This document shows positions 7,592-16,348 of a stretch of 64,000 nt of DNA, piece by piece. Both the position numbers and the translations under genes were made by a program. The notes beneath the pieces were generated by a model. It was not told where the DNA came from, did not search any database, and worked only from the letters and a program-made list of their open reading frames with translations. This DNA is from Thiohalobacter thiocyanaticus. Lineage in GTDB: Bacteria > Pseudomonadota > Gammaproteobacteria > Thiohalobacterales > Thiohalobacteraceae. The first letter of the stretch is position 1; each line of letters begins with the position of its first letter. Location: the NCBI RefSeq assembly GCF_002356355.1, contig NZ_AP018052.1, positions 1,054,001 through 1,118,000 on the forward strand. The letters run 5' to 3'.

Positions 7592-8956
7592 ATGAGCAAG
7601 CAGAATCCCGAGCCCGCGACCCACGATACCACCCTGCCTGATATCGGCCGTCTGGAACGGATGGTGGGGGAGATCCTGGAACAGGCCGGTGCCGCCGGCG
7701 CCTGCGCGGCCGAGGCGGCCGTGTCCATGGATGTCGGCCTGGGCGTGACGGTGCGCAAGGGCGAGGTCGAGACGCTGGAGTTCCACCGCGACCGCGGCCT
7801 GGGCCTGACCGTCTACTTCGGTCAGCGCAAGGGCTCGGCCAGCACCTCGGACTTCCGCCCCGAGACCATCCGCGAGACGGTGCAGGCGGCCTGCGACATC
7901 GCCCGCTATACCAGCGAGGACACCGCCGCCGGCCTGGCCCCGGCCGAGCGCATGGCGCGCGAAGTGCCGGACCTGGACCTCTACCATCCCTGGGATCTGT
8001 CCGCGGATGAGGCCATCGACATCGCCCGCGAGTGCGAGCGCGCCGGTCTGGACACCGACCCGCGCATCACCAATTCCGAGGGGGCGACGGTCAACAGCCA
8101 TCAGGGTCTGCGGGTCTACGGCAACAGCCACGGTTTTCTCGGCGGCTACCCCAGCAGCCGTCACAGCCTGAGTTGCGCGCTGATCGGCGAACAGGGCGGG
8201 CACATGCAGCGCGACTACTGGTATACGGTCTCGCGCCTGAGCGGGGAGCTGGAGGACGCCGACGCCGTGGGCCGCATGGCCGCCGAGCGCACCGTGCGGC
8301 GGCTGGACGGCCGTCGTCTGGGCACCCGCCAGGTGCCGGTGATCTTTGCCGCTGAGGTGGCCACCGGCCTGTTGCGCAACTTCACCGGTGCGATCCGCGG
8401 CGGCAACCTGTATCGCAAGTCCAGCTTTCTGCTCGATCACCTGGGCAAACAGGTGTTCCCCGACTTCATGCATGTCTACGAGCAGCCCCACCTGCCGCGG
8501 GCGCTGGGCAGCGCGCCCTTCGACAACGAGGGCGTGGCGACGCTGGCGCGCGACCTGGTCGCCGACGGCGTGCTGCAGGGCTATATCCTGGACAGCTATT
8601 CGGCGCGCAAGCTCGGCATGGAGACCACCGGCAATGCCGGCGGCGTGCATAACCTGAGCGTGGATACCAGCGATAAGGACATCCACGACCTGATCCGGGA
8701 GATGGGCACCGGCCTGCTGGTGACCGAACTGATGGGGCAGGGCGTGAACCTGGTCACCGGCGACTACTCGCGCGGCGCGGCCGGCTTCTGGGTGGAGAAC
8801 GGCCGGATCCAGTACCCGGTGGAGGAGATCACCGTGGCCGGCAATCTCAAGCAGATGTTGATGAATATCGTCGCCATCGGCAACGACCTGGAAACCCGCG
8901 GCAACATCCGCACCGGCTCGATCCTGATCGAGTCCATGACCGTGGCGGGCGAGTGA
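7592..8956 (+). CDS. pmbA: PmbA/TldE metalloprotease subunit
   Basis: A 454-residue TldD/PmbA family protein, the non-metal-binding partner of TldD in the heterodimeric protease that matures microcin B17 in E. coli and degrades unfolded small proteins. The N-terminal domain (VTVRKGEVETLEFHRDRGL), central domain (VPVIFAAEVATGLLRNF) and C-terminal barrel (GAAGFWVENGRIQYPVEEIT) are complete. It is divergent from darP. Its stop overlaps the GTG start of the next gene (GTGA), so the two are translationally coupled. Confidence 0.95.
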   Translation: MSKQNPEPATHDTTLPDIGRLERMVGEILEQAGAAGACAAEAAVSMDVGLGVTVRKGEVETLEFHRDRGLGLTVYFGQRKGSASTSDFRPETIRETVQAACDIARYTSEDTAAGLAPAERMAREVPDLDLYHPWDLSADEAIDIARECERAGLDTDPRITNSEGATVNSHQGLRVYGNSHGFLGGYPSSRHSLSCALIGEQGGHMQRDYWYTVSRLSGELEDADAVGRMAAERTVRRLDGRRLGTRQVPVIFAAEVATGLLRNFTGAIRGGNLYRKSSFLLDHLGKQVFPDFMHVYEQPHLPRALGSAPFDNEGVATLARDLVADGVLQGYILDSYSARKLGMETTGNAGGVHNLSVDTSDKDIHDLIREMGTGLLVTELMGQGVNLVTGDYSRGAAGFWVENGRIQYPVEEITVAGNLKQMLMNIVAIGNDLETRGNIRTGSILIESMTVAGE

Positions 8957-9279
8957 AGCCGCGGCTGACCGCCAGCCTGGCGGCCTGGGGTCGGACGGAC
9001 TTTGCCGAGGTATTGAAGGATGAACTGAGCGCCCTGGGGCCGGATTCCCTCCCCCTCGTTACGGATACAGGGCACGCCGATACCCGGGGGCTGACGCTGA
9101 CCCTGATCCGGCAGGCGGAAGCGGACGCTGCCCTGCGTCTGCGGGTGGGTGTGTTCTTCCAGCAGATCCTGGCCGGCTGCAGCTGCGGCGATGACCCGGC
9201 GAGTGAGCCCGCCTATTGCGAGCTTGAACTCGTAATCGACAGGTCCGACGGGAAAGCCGAGATCCTTTCTGTCTCCTGA
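8953..9279 (+). CDS. Hypothetical protein coupled to pmbA
   Basis: A 108-residue protein starting with GTG inside the pmbA stop (GTGA overlap). It has no signal peptide or membrane segment. The only striking feature is a Cys cluster, CSCGDDP, at about residues 75-81, followed by a beta-rich acidic end. The tight coupling suggests a role with TldD/PmbA, but I recognise no family and assign no function. Confidence 0.65.
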   Translation: MKPRLTASLAAWGRTDFAEVLKDELSALGPDSLPLVTDTGHADTRGLTLTLIRQAEADAALRLRVGVFFQQILAGCSCGDDPASEPAYCELELVIDRSDGKAEILSVS

Positions 9280-9297
9280 ATTCTTCGATCGATCTCG

Positions 9298-9379
9298 TAG
9301 GTCGGGTTAGCCCGAAAGGGCGTAACCCGACAATGGCCCGCGTTTGTGTCGGGTTACGCTGCGGCTGACCCGACCTGCA
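9298..9379. repeat. GGTCGGGTT palindromic repeat, copy 1
   Basis: Long imperfect palindrome: TAGGTCGGGTTAGCCC at the left is mirrored by GGCTGACCCGACCTGCA at the right, with an internal CGTAACCCGAC/GTCGGGTTACG pair. It lies between the convergent pmbA-linked gene and trpB2. Seven further copies are listed below. Confidence 0.85.
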
Positions 9380-9413
9380 TGGATCATGTGTCCATGTCAG
9401 GCTTCGGGGCGTT

Positions 9414-10763
9414 TTAACCCACCTTCGGCAGCCGCTCCAGTGCGGCGTTGATCTGCTCTTCCGGATATTCGTAGTCCTCCAGTTCGCCGCTGAAGTAGCG
9501 GTCGTAGGAGGCCATGTCGAAGTGGCCGTGACCGGACAGATTGAAGAAGATCGCCTTCGCCTCGCCGCTCTCCCTGCACTTCAACGCCTCGTCGATGGCG
9601 GCGCGGATGGCGTGGTTGGACTCCGGCGCGGGGATGATGCCCTCGGCGCGGGCGAACTGCACCCCGGCCTCGAAGGTGGCCAGCTGTTTCACCGCCACCG
9701 CCTCGATCAGACCCTCGTGGTAGAGCTGCGAGACCAGGGCCGAGTCGCCGTGGTAGCGCAGACCGCCGGCGTGGATGCCGGGCGGGACGAAGTCGTGGCC
9801 CAGGGTGTACATCTTCATCAGCGGGGTGTGGCCCACGGTGTCGCCGAAGTCGTAGGCATAGTGGCCGCGGGTGAGCGTGGGGCAGGAGGCCGGTTCCACC
9901 GCCACCAGCCGCACCTGCTTGCCGGCGGCCTTGTCGGCCAGGAAGGGGAAGGCCGCGCCGCCGAAGTTGGAGCCGCCGCCGCAGGGGGCCAGCACCACGT
10001 CGGGATAGTCGTTGACCTGCTCGAACTGCTTCTTGGCTTCCAGGCCGATCACGGTCTGGTGCAGCAGCACATGGTTGAGCACCGAGCCCAGGGCATAGTT
10101 GGTGTCCTCGCGCGAGGCGGCTTCTTCCACCGCCTCGGAGATGGCGATGCCGAGCGAGCCGGGCGAGTCGGGGTCCGCCGCCAGGATCTGGCGGCCGGAC
10201 TCGGTCCGGTCGGTGGGGCTGGCCAGCACCTCGGCGCCCCAGGTCTGCATCATGGAGCGGCGGAAGGGTTTCTGCTCGTAACTCACCTTGACCATGTAGA
10301 CCCGGATGTCGAGACCGAACATCTGCCCGGCCAGGGCCAGCGAGGAGCCCCACTGACCGGCACCGGTCTCGGTGGCCAGGCGCTTGATGCCAGCCTGTTT
10401 GTTGTACCAGGCCTGGGCCACGGCGGTGTTGGGCTTGTGCGAGCCGGCAGGACTGACGCCCTCGTACTTGTAATAGATGCGCGCCGGTGTGCCCAGCGCC
10501 GCCTCCAGCCGGTGGGCGCGGCACAGGGGTGACGGCCGCCACAGCTGATAGATCTCGCGCACCGGCTCGGGGATCTCGATCCAGCGTTTGTCGCTGACCT
10601 CCTGCTCGACCAGGGCCTCGGGGAAGATGGCCAGCAACGCCTCCGGCGGCACCGGACTCCCGTCCGGCGCCAGTACCGGGGCCGGGGGGTTGGGCATGTC
10701 GGCGATGACGTTGTACCAGTGGGTGGGGATGTCTTTCTCGTCGAGCAGGATCTTGGTCTGCAT
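9414..10763 (-). CDS. TrpB2-type tryptophan synthase beta-like protein
   Basis: A 449-residue PLP enzyme of the TrpB2 subfamily (longer than TrpB1, about 400 aa). PLP lysine is K110 in GSHKPNTA, and the phosphate-binding loop is CGGGSNFGG. TrpB2 enzymes condense indole or serine-derived intermediates to tryptophan without needing TrpA; some act as salvage enzymes. No trpA is nearby. The ATG at MQTKILL was chosen because AGGGAG lies about 8 bp upstream. It is divergent from the persulfide dioxygenase gene. Confidence 0.9.
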   Translation of the reverse strand: MQTKILLDEKDIPTHWYNVIADMPNPPAPVLAPDGSPVPPEALLAIFPEALVEQEVSDKRWIEIPEPVREIYQLWRPSPLCRAHRLEAALGTPARIYYKYEGVSPAGSHKPNTAVAQAWYNKQAGIKRLATETGAGQWGSSLALAGQMFGLDIRVYMVKVSYEQKPFRRSMMQTWGAEVLASPTDRTESGRQILAADPDSPGSLGIAISEAVEEAASREDTNYALGSVLNHVLLHQTVIGLEAKKQFEQVNDYPDVVLAPCGGGSNFGGAAFPFLADKAAGKQVRLVAVEPASCPTLTRGHYAYDFGDTVGHTPLMKMYTLGHDFVPPGIHAGGLRYHGDSALVSQLYHEGLIEAVAVKQLATFEAGVQFARAEGIIPAPESNHAIRAAIDEALKCRESGEAKAIFFNLSGHGHFDMASYDRYFSGELEDYEYPEEQINAALERLPKVG

Positions 10764-10884
10764 GGCGGCTTCTCCCTGAATATCCGGTGGCAATTAAAGC
10801 GCCCGGGCGCCGGGCACGGAATGACCCGGGTCAAGCCGGGACTTGCTGCACTTGTTATTAACCGCTTGTTTATTGTGGTGAAGC

Positions 10885-10913
10885 TTGTATTTTACGGCCA
10901 TTCCCCTTATAGA
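10885..10913 (+). promoter_or_regulatory. Sigma-70 promoter candidate for persulfide dioxygenase
   Basis: TTGTAT and TATAGA are separated by exactly 17 bp and lie 41 bp upstream of the start codon. Each hexamer matches consensus at four positions. The 190-bp divergent region presumably also holds the trpB2 promoter, which I could not place. Confidence 0.4.
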
Positions 10914-10953
10914 CGCCAGTAGAGTCCACGTAATCACCCCGAAAGGAGGCTGC

Positions 10954-11706
10954 ATGCTGTTTCGCCAGATGATCGAACCGGATTCATCCACCTATACCTA
11001 TCTCGTGCACTGCCCGGATACGGGCAGGACCGCCCTGATCGATCCGGTACTGGACACGGTGGAGCGGGACCTGTCCGTGCTGCAGGAATTGGGACTGAAA
11101 CTGGATTTCACCCTGGATACCCATATCCACGCCGATCACCTGACCGGGGCCAGAAGGCTGAAGGAGCTGACCGGCAGCCACATCGTCGGCCCGGCGGTGG
11201 ATCAGCTGCCCTGCACCGATATCGGGGTACGCGAGGGCGAGCCCTTCCGGGTGGGCAATATCGAAATCCACCCCCTGTTCACGCCGGGGCACACCGACCA
11301 TCATCATGCCTACCTGATCGACAGCGGCACCCACAAAATGCTGTTCAGCGGCGACGCCCTGCTGATCGAGGCCTGCGGGCGCACCGATTTCCAGTCCGGC
11401 GATGCCGCCACCCTCTACCGCAGCATCCATGACAAGTTCTTCACCCTGCCCGACGAGACCCTGGTCTATCCCTGCCACGACTACGAGGGTCGCCAGATCA
11501 CCACCATCGGTCAGGAGAAGAACCGCAATCCTCGTCTGGGCAATGGCAAGACGCTGGAGGAGTTCGTCGAGATCATGGACAACATGGACCTGCCCTATCC
11601 CCGCAAGATCGACTTCGCCGTGCCCGGCAACCAGCAATGCGGCGCCTGTCCGGCGAACGTGCCGGAGGAGTACCGGGCGCCCTGTGTACGCCACGACCAG
11701 GGCTGA
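10954..11706 (+). CDS. Persulfide dioxygenase (ETHE1-like, MBL fold)
   Basis: A 250-residue metallo-beta-lactamase-fold protein of the ETHE1 class, which oxidises glutathione persulfide to sulfite with a mononuclear iron. The motif THIHADHLTGA (H57, H59, D61) opens the metal site, followed by TPGHTDHHHAYL and FSGDALLIEACGRTDFQ, both typical of ETHE1 rather than glyoxalase II. The Cys-containing end QQCGACPANVP is common in bacterial members. AAAGGAGG precedes the ATG. It fits sulfur oxidation or sulfide detoxification, and a DUF302 gene follows. Confidence 0.9.
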   Translation: MLFRQMIEPDSSTYTYLVHCPDTGRTALIDPVLDTVERDLSVLQELGLKLDFTLDTHIHADHLTGARRLKELTGSHIVGPAVDQLPCTDIGVREGEPFRVGNIEIHPLFTPGHTDHHHAYLIDSGTHKMLFSGDALLIEACGRTDFQSGDAATLYRSIHDKFFTLPDETLVYPCHDYEGRQITTIGQEKNRNPRLGNGKTLEEFVEIMDNMDLPYPRKIDFAVPGNQQCGACPANVPEEYRAPCVRHDQG

Positions 11707-11788
11707 TGCAGTGTCCGCGCTGCGCGCTGTTGCGCATCCGCCGGGATCAACTAAGATCGATCCATAACCATTCCGACAAGGAGCCGAG

Positions 11789-12295
11789 ATGAGACATCTG
11801 TTGACTGGCCTGTTGCTGACGCTGGGCCTGGCGTTTTCCGCTCACGCCGAGGAGGCCGCCGACAACGGCATCCAGCGTTTCGATATTTCCCAGACCGTGG
11901 TGAAGATGCCGCTGGAGGAAGGGGTCAGCGTCGATGACGCCATGGACTTCATGCGTTCCAAGGCGGCCGAACTGAACATGAAGATTGTTGCGCATCAGCC
12001 GGTGTCCGAGGAACTGAAGGCCCGGGGCGTGGATTCGGGGCCGCTGCACATCATGCAGTTCTGCAATCCCGGCGATGCCCATCGCATGGTCATGCACAAC
12101 GCCATCTTCGCCGCCTACATGCCCTGCCGCATCGCCCTGGTGGAGGACTCGGAAGGTAAGACCTGGCTGATGATGCTGGACCTGAACCTGCTCATCGACA
12201 ACACCCCGCTGCCGCCTGACATGGAGGAAATGGCCCGGGGCATCAACGACAAGCTGTTGCGGATCATGGAGGCGGGGGCGAAGGGGGCGTTCTAG
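11789..12295 (+). CDS. DUF302 periplasmic protein
   Basis: A 168-residue protein with a signal peptide (about 1-20, ending SAHA) and a DUF302 domain (KMPLEEGVSVDDAMDFMRSK, QFCNPGDAHRMV). The biochemical role of DUF302 is unknown; the genes often occur near sulfur-oxidation loci. It follows the persulfide dioxygenase by 82 bp on the same strand and may be cotranscribed. A GGAG site precedes the ATG. Confidence 0.82.
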   Translation: MRHLLTGLLLTLGLAFSAHAEEAADNGIQRFDISQTVVKMPLEEGVSVDDAMDFMRSKAAELNMKIVAHQPVSEELKARGVDSGPLHIMQFCNPGDAHRMVMHNAIFAAYMPCRIALVEDSEGKTWLMMLDLNLLIDNTPLPPDMEEMARGINDKLLRIMEAGAKGAF

Positions 12296-12312
12296 CGAAC
12301 CCTTGATTTCTC

Positions 12313-12399
12313 TGTCATTGCGAGGCGTGAAACGCCGTGGCAACCTCCAACCGATCGCCTCTGCATTACGAGATTGCCACGCTTGCGCTCGCAATGACA
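12313..12399. repeat. CATTGCGAG palindromic repeat, copy 1
   Basis: TGTCATTGCGAG at the left end is matched by CTCGCAATGACA at the right, enclosing CCGTGGCAA and GAGATTGCCACG blocks. Two more copies lie at 23004 and 30496. It directly follows the DUF302 gene. Confidence 0.85.
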
Positions 12400-12407
12400 A
12401 ACCATTG

Positions 12408-12440
12408 TAGGTTGGGCTTCGCGTGGCTCAGCCCAACCTG
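12408..12440. repeat. GGTTGGG palindromic repeat, copy 2
   Basis: A compact version of the GGTCGGGTT family: TAGGTTGGGCT and AGCCCAACCTG form an 11-bp arm pair around TCGCGTGGCTC. With the adjacent CATTGCGAG element it fills the convergent junction between the DUF302 gene and mgtE. Confidence 0.8.
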
Positions 12441-12448
12441 TGTGGAAA

Positions 12449-13810
12449 TCACAGCAGGAACACCGTCCCCAGTCCCAGAAAGGCCATGAAGCCGATCACG
12501 TCGGTGACGGTGGTCAGCAGCACGCTGCCGGCCAGCGCCGGGTCGATGCCCATGCGCTGCAGCACCAGCGGAATGCTGAAGCCGGCCAGCGCCGCGACGG
12601 CCAGGTTGATGATGATGGCCGCACCGATGATGATGCCCACCTGTGCGCTCTGAAACCAGAGCGCGGCGATCACCGCGACCACGACCGACCACAATATCCC
12701 GTTGAGCGCGCCCACGGCCAGCTCCTTGGTCATCAACAGCCGTGAGTTGGATTTGCCGATCTGGTTCAGCGCCAGGCCGCGAATGACGATGGTCAGGGTC
12801 TGGCTGCCGGCGATGCCGCCCATGCTGGCAACGATGGGCATCAGCACGGCAAGTGCGACGATCTGCTGCAGGGTGGCCTCGAACAGGCCGATCACCCAGG
12901 AGGCGAGAAAGGCGGTCATCAGGTTGATGCCGAGCCAGATGGAGCGGCGCCGGGTGCTGGAGAAGACCGGGGCGAAGATGTCGCCTTCCTCGTTCAGGCC
13001 GGCCATGCTCATCAGTGAGTGGTCGGCCTCGTCGCGGATGACGTCGACCACGTCGTCGATGGTGATGCGGCCCACCAGCCGGCCGTTCTGGTCGATGACA
13101 GGGGCGGAAATCAGGTCGCGGTCCTCGAACAGCTTGGCCACCTGCACCGCCGTGGTCTCGGCCTGGATGCCCTCGACGTCGCGCACCATCACCTCGGCCA
13201 CGCTCAGTTCCGGGTCCATGGTCAGCAGGGTGGACAGCGGCAGCAGGCCGAGATAGCGATCGTTGCGGTCGACCACCATCAGGCTGTCGGTCAGGTCCGG
13301 CAGGTTGCCGCGCAGGCGCAGATAGCGCAGCACCACGTCCAGGCTGACATCGGCCCGGACCGTGATGGTATCCACGTTCATCAGGCCGCCGGCGGTGTCC
13401 TCGGAATAGGACAGGACCGATTCCAGCCGATGGCGGTTCTGCAGGTCCATGGACCGCAGCACTTCGTGGATGACGGTGCCCGGCAGGTCCTGCAGCAGGT
13501 CGGCCAGGTCGTCGGTGTCGAGGTTCTCGGTCAGCGCGACCAGTTCGCCGGCCTCCATCTCCTTGATCAGGCCGGAACGGACCTCGTCGCCCACATGCAG
13601 CAGCACCTCGCCGCGGTCATCGGGATCGACCAGTTCCCACAGGATGATGCGGGGGTCCTTGGGGATGGACTCGAGGACGTGGGCGATTTCCGCCGGGCGG
13701 AGGTTGTGGATCAGCCGCCGCACCCGGCTGGCCGCGCCCGAGGCCAGCGCGTCCGAGACCTTGTGCAGATGGTCCTGGGCCTGGGCGGTTTCCTTGTGGC
13801 TGTCAGCCAT
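12449..13810 (-). CDS. mgtE: MgtE magnesium transporter
   Basis: A 453-residue Mg2+ channel/transporter. It has an N-terminal superhelical domain (about 20-120), two CBS domains (about 130-255, LVGRITIDDVVDVIRDEA) and five C-terminal membrane helices with the pore signature PIVASMGGIAGSQTL. The cytosolic domains gate the channel by sensing Mg2+. The protein is complete. It follows the PTS genes on the same strand after 98 bp, so it may be the last gene of the large minus-strand cluster or have its own promoter. Confidence 0.94.
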   Translation of the reverse strand: MADSHKETAQAQDHLHKVSDALASGAASRVRRLIHNLRPAEIAHVLESIPKDPRIILWELVDPDDRGEVLLHVGDEVRSGLIKEMEAGELVALTENLDTDDLADLLQDLPGTVIHEVLRSMDLQNRHRLESVLSYSEDTAGGLMNVDTITVRADVSLDVVLRYLRLRGNLPDLTDSLMVVDRNDRYLGLLPLSTLLTMDPELSVAEVMVRDVEGIQAETTAVQVAKLFEDRDLISAPVIDQNGRLVGRITIDDVVDVIRDEADHSLMSMAGLNEEGDIFAPVFSSTRRRSIWLGINLMTAFLASWVIGLFEATLQQIVALAVLMPIVASMGGIAGSQTLTIVIRGLALNQIGKSNSRLLMTKELAVGALNGILWSVVVAVIAALWFQSAQVGIIIGAAIIINLAVAALAGFSIPLVLQRMGIDPALAGSVLLTTVTDVIGFMAFLGLGTVFLL

Positions 13811-13908
13811 GCGGCGGGATCCTTGGGGGGCAAGACTTTGATTCCGCCGCAGTTTAGCAGGGTCGGTCGGCGGGCGTCATCCTGTCGCAGGTTTTTTCAC
13901 GGCCGGTA

Positions 13909-15651
13909 TCACGTGCATAGGAGGTTCCTGATCTGCTCGAGCAGTTCGGCCCGCCGGTCCGGGTCCCAGGTGTGCATCAGGGTCTCCACCGGTTCCGTGA
14001 TCCGGTCCAGCCGGGTATGGCGAATCAGGTCCTTGACCTCGAGCAGAGAGGAGGCCTGCATGCTGAAGCTGTTCAGTCCCAGGCCCAGCAGCAGCCGGCT
14101 GTACAGGGGGTCGCCGGCCATTTCGCCGCACATGGACACGGGCACCTGATGGCGGACACCGGCCTGGATGATGTGCCGGATCAGGTACAGCACCGCCGGA
14201 TGACTGGGGTCGTAGAGATAATTCACCTCGTCGTCGACCCGGTCGATGGCCAGGGTATACTGAATCAGATCGTTGGTCCCAATGGACAAAAAATCCAGTT
14301 CGGCGGCGAACATGTCCGCTGCCAGTGCGGCCGCGGGCACCTCGATCATGCCGCCGACCGGCATGGCCGGATCGAATGCTTTGCCCTCGACGGTCAGTTC
14401 ATGTTTGACCTCATCGATCAGGGCCAGGGTCTGGCGCAGTTCGCCCAGGCTGGAGAGCATGGGCAGCATCATCTGAACCGGGCCCAGGGCCGCAGCCCGC
14501 AGCACCGCCTTCAGCTGGGGACGGAACAGCCCCGGGTCGTGCAGACACAGGCGGATGGCGCGCAGGCCGAGGGCGGGATTGGTGCAGTGATGGGCAGCCT
14601 CGGTGTCGAGTGCCTTGTCGGCGCCCAGGTCCAGGGTGCGGATGGTCAGCGGCCGACCCTGCATCTGCTCGATGACTTCCCGGTAGTGTTCGAGTTGCTC
14701 GTCCTCGTCCGGTGTGTCCTCGCGGTTCATGTACAGGAACTCGGTACGGTAAAGGCCCACCCCTTCGGCACCGGCATCCAGAATCTCTTCGACGTCCTCT
14801 GTCAGTTCGATGTTGCCGAACAGCCGCACGCAGACCCCGTCCAGCGTGCAGGCCGGCTCCAGGCGGGTCTTGACCAGGGTATGGGCACGCTCCTGGTCCT
14901 GGTGCTGGCGCTGCCGGTAGTGTTCGAGCATGAGGGCATCGGCGCCGGCCAGCACCATGCCCTCCTGTCCGTCCAGGACCAGGGTCTCGCCGTCCTGGAT
15001 GTAGCGGTGAATATTGTGCACGCCGACGATGGTGGGGATGCGCAGGCTGCGGGCGACGATGGCGGTGTGGGAGAGCGGCCCGCCGTACTCGGTGACAAAG
15101 CCGGCTACACCCTGGTGATAGAGCAGTACGACGTCGGCCGGCGTCAGTTCGTCGGCCAGCACGATGGTGCCCCTGAGGTGATCGATGGCGCTGAGGTCCT
15201 GGACGTTCTCGTCGTGTACGAGCAGGCGCTGGATACGGCTGACTACATGGTCGATGTCGTCCTTGCGGGTACGCAGGTAGGCGTCGTCCATGGCTTCGAA
15301 CACCTGCACCAGGGCGTCGCGCTGCTGCTTGAGCGCCCACTCGGCGTTGATGCCCTGCTTGCGGATGAGCAGCTCCGGGGCAACCGTGAGGGTGGAGTCC
15401 TCCAGCATCAGCAGGTGTGTATCGATGAACTCGACGATATCGGCGCTGGTGTCGGGCGGGATACGGCCGCGGATGCCGCGCAGCTGTTCGCGGGCGCCGC
15501 CCAGCGCGCGGCGGAAGCGCTCGACCTCGGCGTCGATCAGGTCAGCGTTGATACGGTATTCGGTGACGTCGAGGTGATCGCGTTCGAGCAGATGGGCCTT
15601 GCCGATGGCAATGCCGCGGGAGACGCCGATGCCGGAAAGCTGCACCGTCAC
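13909..15651 (-). CDS. ptsI: PTS enzyme I (phosphoenolpyruvate-protein phosphotransferase)
   Basis: A 580-residue enzyme I, which autophosphorylates with PEP and passes the phosphate to HPr. The active His195 lies in GGPLSHTAIVARS; the PEP-binding C-terminal domain carries SIGTNDLIQYTLAIDR and the catalytic Cys region VSMCGEMAGDP. No N-terminal GAF domain is present, so it is the EI type rather than the nitrogen-PTS PtsP form. HPr and a mannose-type EIIA are immediately upstream. No EIIB/EIIC gene is in the window, which points to a regulatory PTS. Confidence 0.94.
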   Translation of the reverse strand: MTVQLSGIGVSRGIAIGKAHLLERDHLDVTEYRINADLIDAEVERFRRALGGAREQLRGIRGRIPPDTSADIVEFIDTHLLMLEDSTLTVAPELLIRKQGINAEWALKQQRDALVQVFEAMDDAYLRTRKDDIDHVVSRIQRLLVHDENVQDLSAIDHLRGTIVLADELTPADVVLLYHQGVAGFVTEYGGPLSHTAIVARSLRIPTIVGVHNIHRYIQDGETLVLDGQEGMVLAGADALMLEHYRQRQHQDQERAHTLVKTRLEPACTLDGVCVRLFGNIELTEDVEEILDAGAEGVGLYRTEFLYMNREDTPDEDEQLEHYREVIEQMQGRPLTIRTLDLGADKALDTEAAHHCTNPALGLRAIRLCLHDPGLFRPQLKAVLRAAALGPVQMMLPMLSSLGELRQTLALIDEVKHELTVEGKAFDPAMPVGGMIEVPAAALAADMFAAELDFLSIGTNDLIQYTLAIDRVDDEVNYLYDPSHPAVLYLIRHIIQAGVRHQVPVSMCGEMAGDPLYSRLLLGLGLNSFSMQASSLLEVKDLIRHTRLDRITEPVETLMHTWDPDRRAELLEQIRNLLCT

Positions 15652-15664
15652 CTGTCAGCCACCT

Positions 15665-15934
15665 TTATTCCGATTCATGGAAACGCTCCCCGATCAACTT
15701 CTCGATGGCCGCCATGGCCTCGGTCTCATCGCTGCCCTCGGCGCTCACCTCCAGGGTGGTGCCCTTGGAAGCGGCCAGCATCATGATGCCCATGATGCTC
15801 TTGCCGTTGACCTGCTGGCCGTTGCGGGCGATCTGGATGTTGCTGTCGAACTCCGAGGCCAGGGTAACCAGCTTGGCCGCGGCACGTGCGTGCAGCCCCA
15901 GCTTGTTGATGATGGTGAGTTCTTTTTTCTGCAT
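15665..15934 (-). CDS. ptsH: HPr phosphocarrier protein
   Basis: An 89-residue HPr. His15 in LGLHARAAAKL receives phosphate from enzyme I; Ser46 in NGKSIMGIMM is the site used by HPr kinase/phosphorylase. Having both sites matches the presence of hprK four genes upstream. It is 13 bp from ptsI and 15 bp from the EIIA gene, so it is part of one operon. It passes phosphate to the EIIA proteins encoded here (PtsN and the mannose-type EIIA). Confidence 0.95.
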   Translation of the reverse strand: MQKKELTIINKLGLHARAAAKLVTLASEFDSNIQIARNGQQVNGKSIMGIMMLAASKGTTLEVSAEGSDETEAMAAIEKLIGERFHESE

Positions 15935-15949
15935 TGCATCATCCTGGGG

Positions 15950-16348
15950 TCAGTGTTCCTGCGGGTGGCACAGCAGCACGCCGTCGCGCCCGCCTGACAA
16001 GGCCTTCTCTTCCAACTCCGGAAGGCTCAGGCGCGGGTAGTTCAGCACCCGCACCAGCATGGGCAGGTTGATGCCGGACACCACACTGGCGCTGACGTGT
16101 TCCTGCACCCGGGTGGCGATGTTGCTGGGGGTGGAGCCGTACATGTCGGTGAGGATCAGTACGCCCATGCCGGTGTCGAGTTCGCGGCCGGATTCGATGG
16201 CGCTGGCAAGTATCGCGTCGGGGTCGCAGTCGAAGCTCGCCTTCAGTGCGCGTGTCTCCAGCGGGCACACGCCGAGCATGTGGGTGGCGGTATGCAGCAG
16301 CATTTTGCCGATTTCGCCGTGGGTGATGATCAGCAGACCGACGCTCAT
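15950..16348 (-). CDS. Mannose-type PTS EIIA component
   Basis: A 132-residue EIIA of the mannose/fructose (PTS_EIIA-man) fold, with the phosphorylated His10 in LLIITHGEIG and the typical LTDMYGSTPSNIA segment. No partner IIB, IIC or IID is visible, so it probably works as a signal protein, as in the HprK-linked PTS of beta- and alphaproteobacteria. Its start overlaps the rapZ stop (ATGA). Confidence 0.92.
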   Translation of the reverse strand: MSVGLLIITHGEIGKMLLHTATHMLGVCPLETRALKASFDCDPDAILASAIESGRELDTGMGVLILTDMYGSTPSNIATRVQEHVSASVVSGINLPMLVRVLNYPRLSLPELEEKALSGGRDGVLLCHPQEH

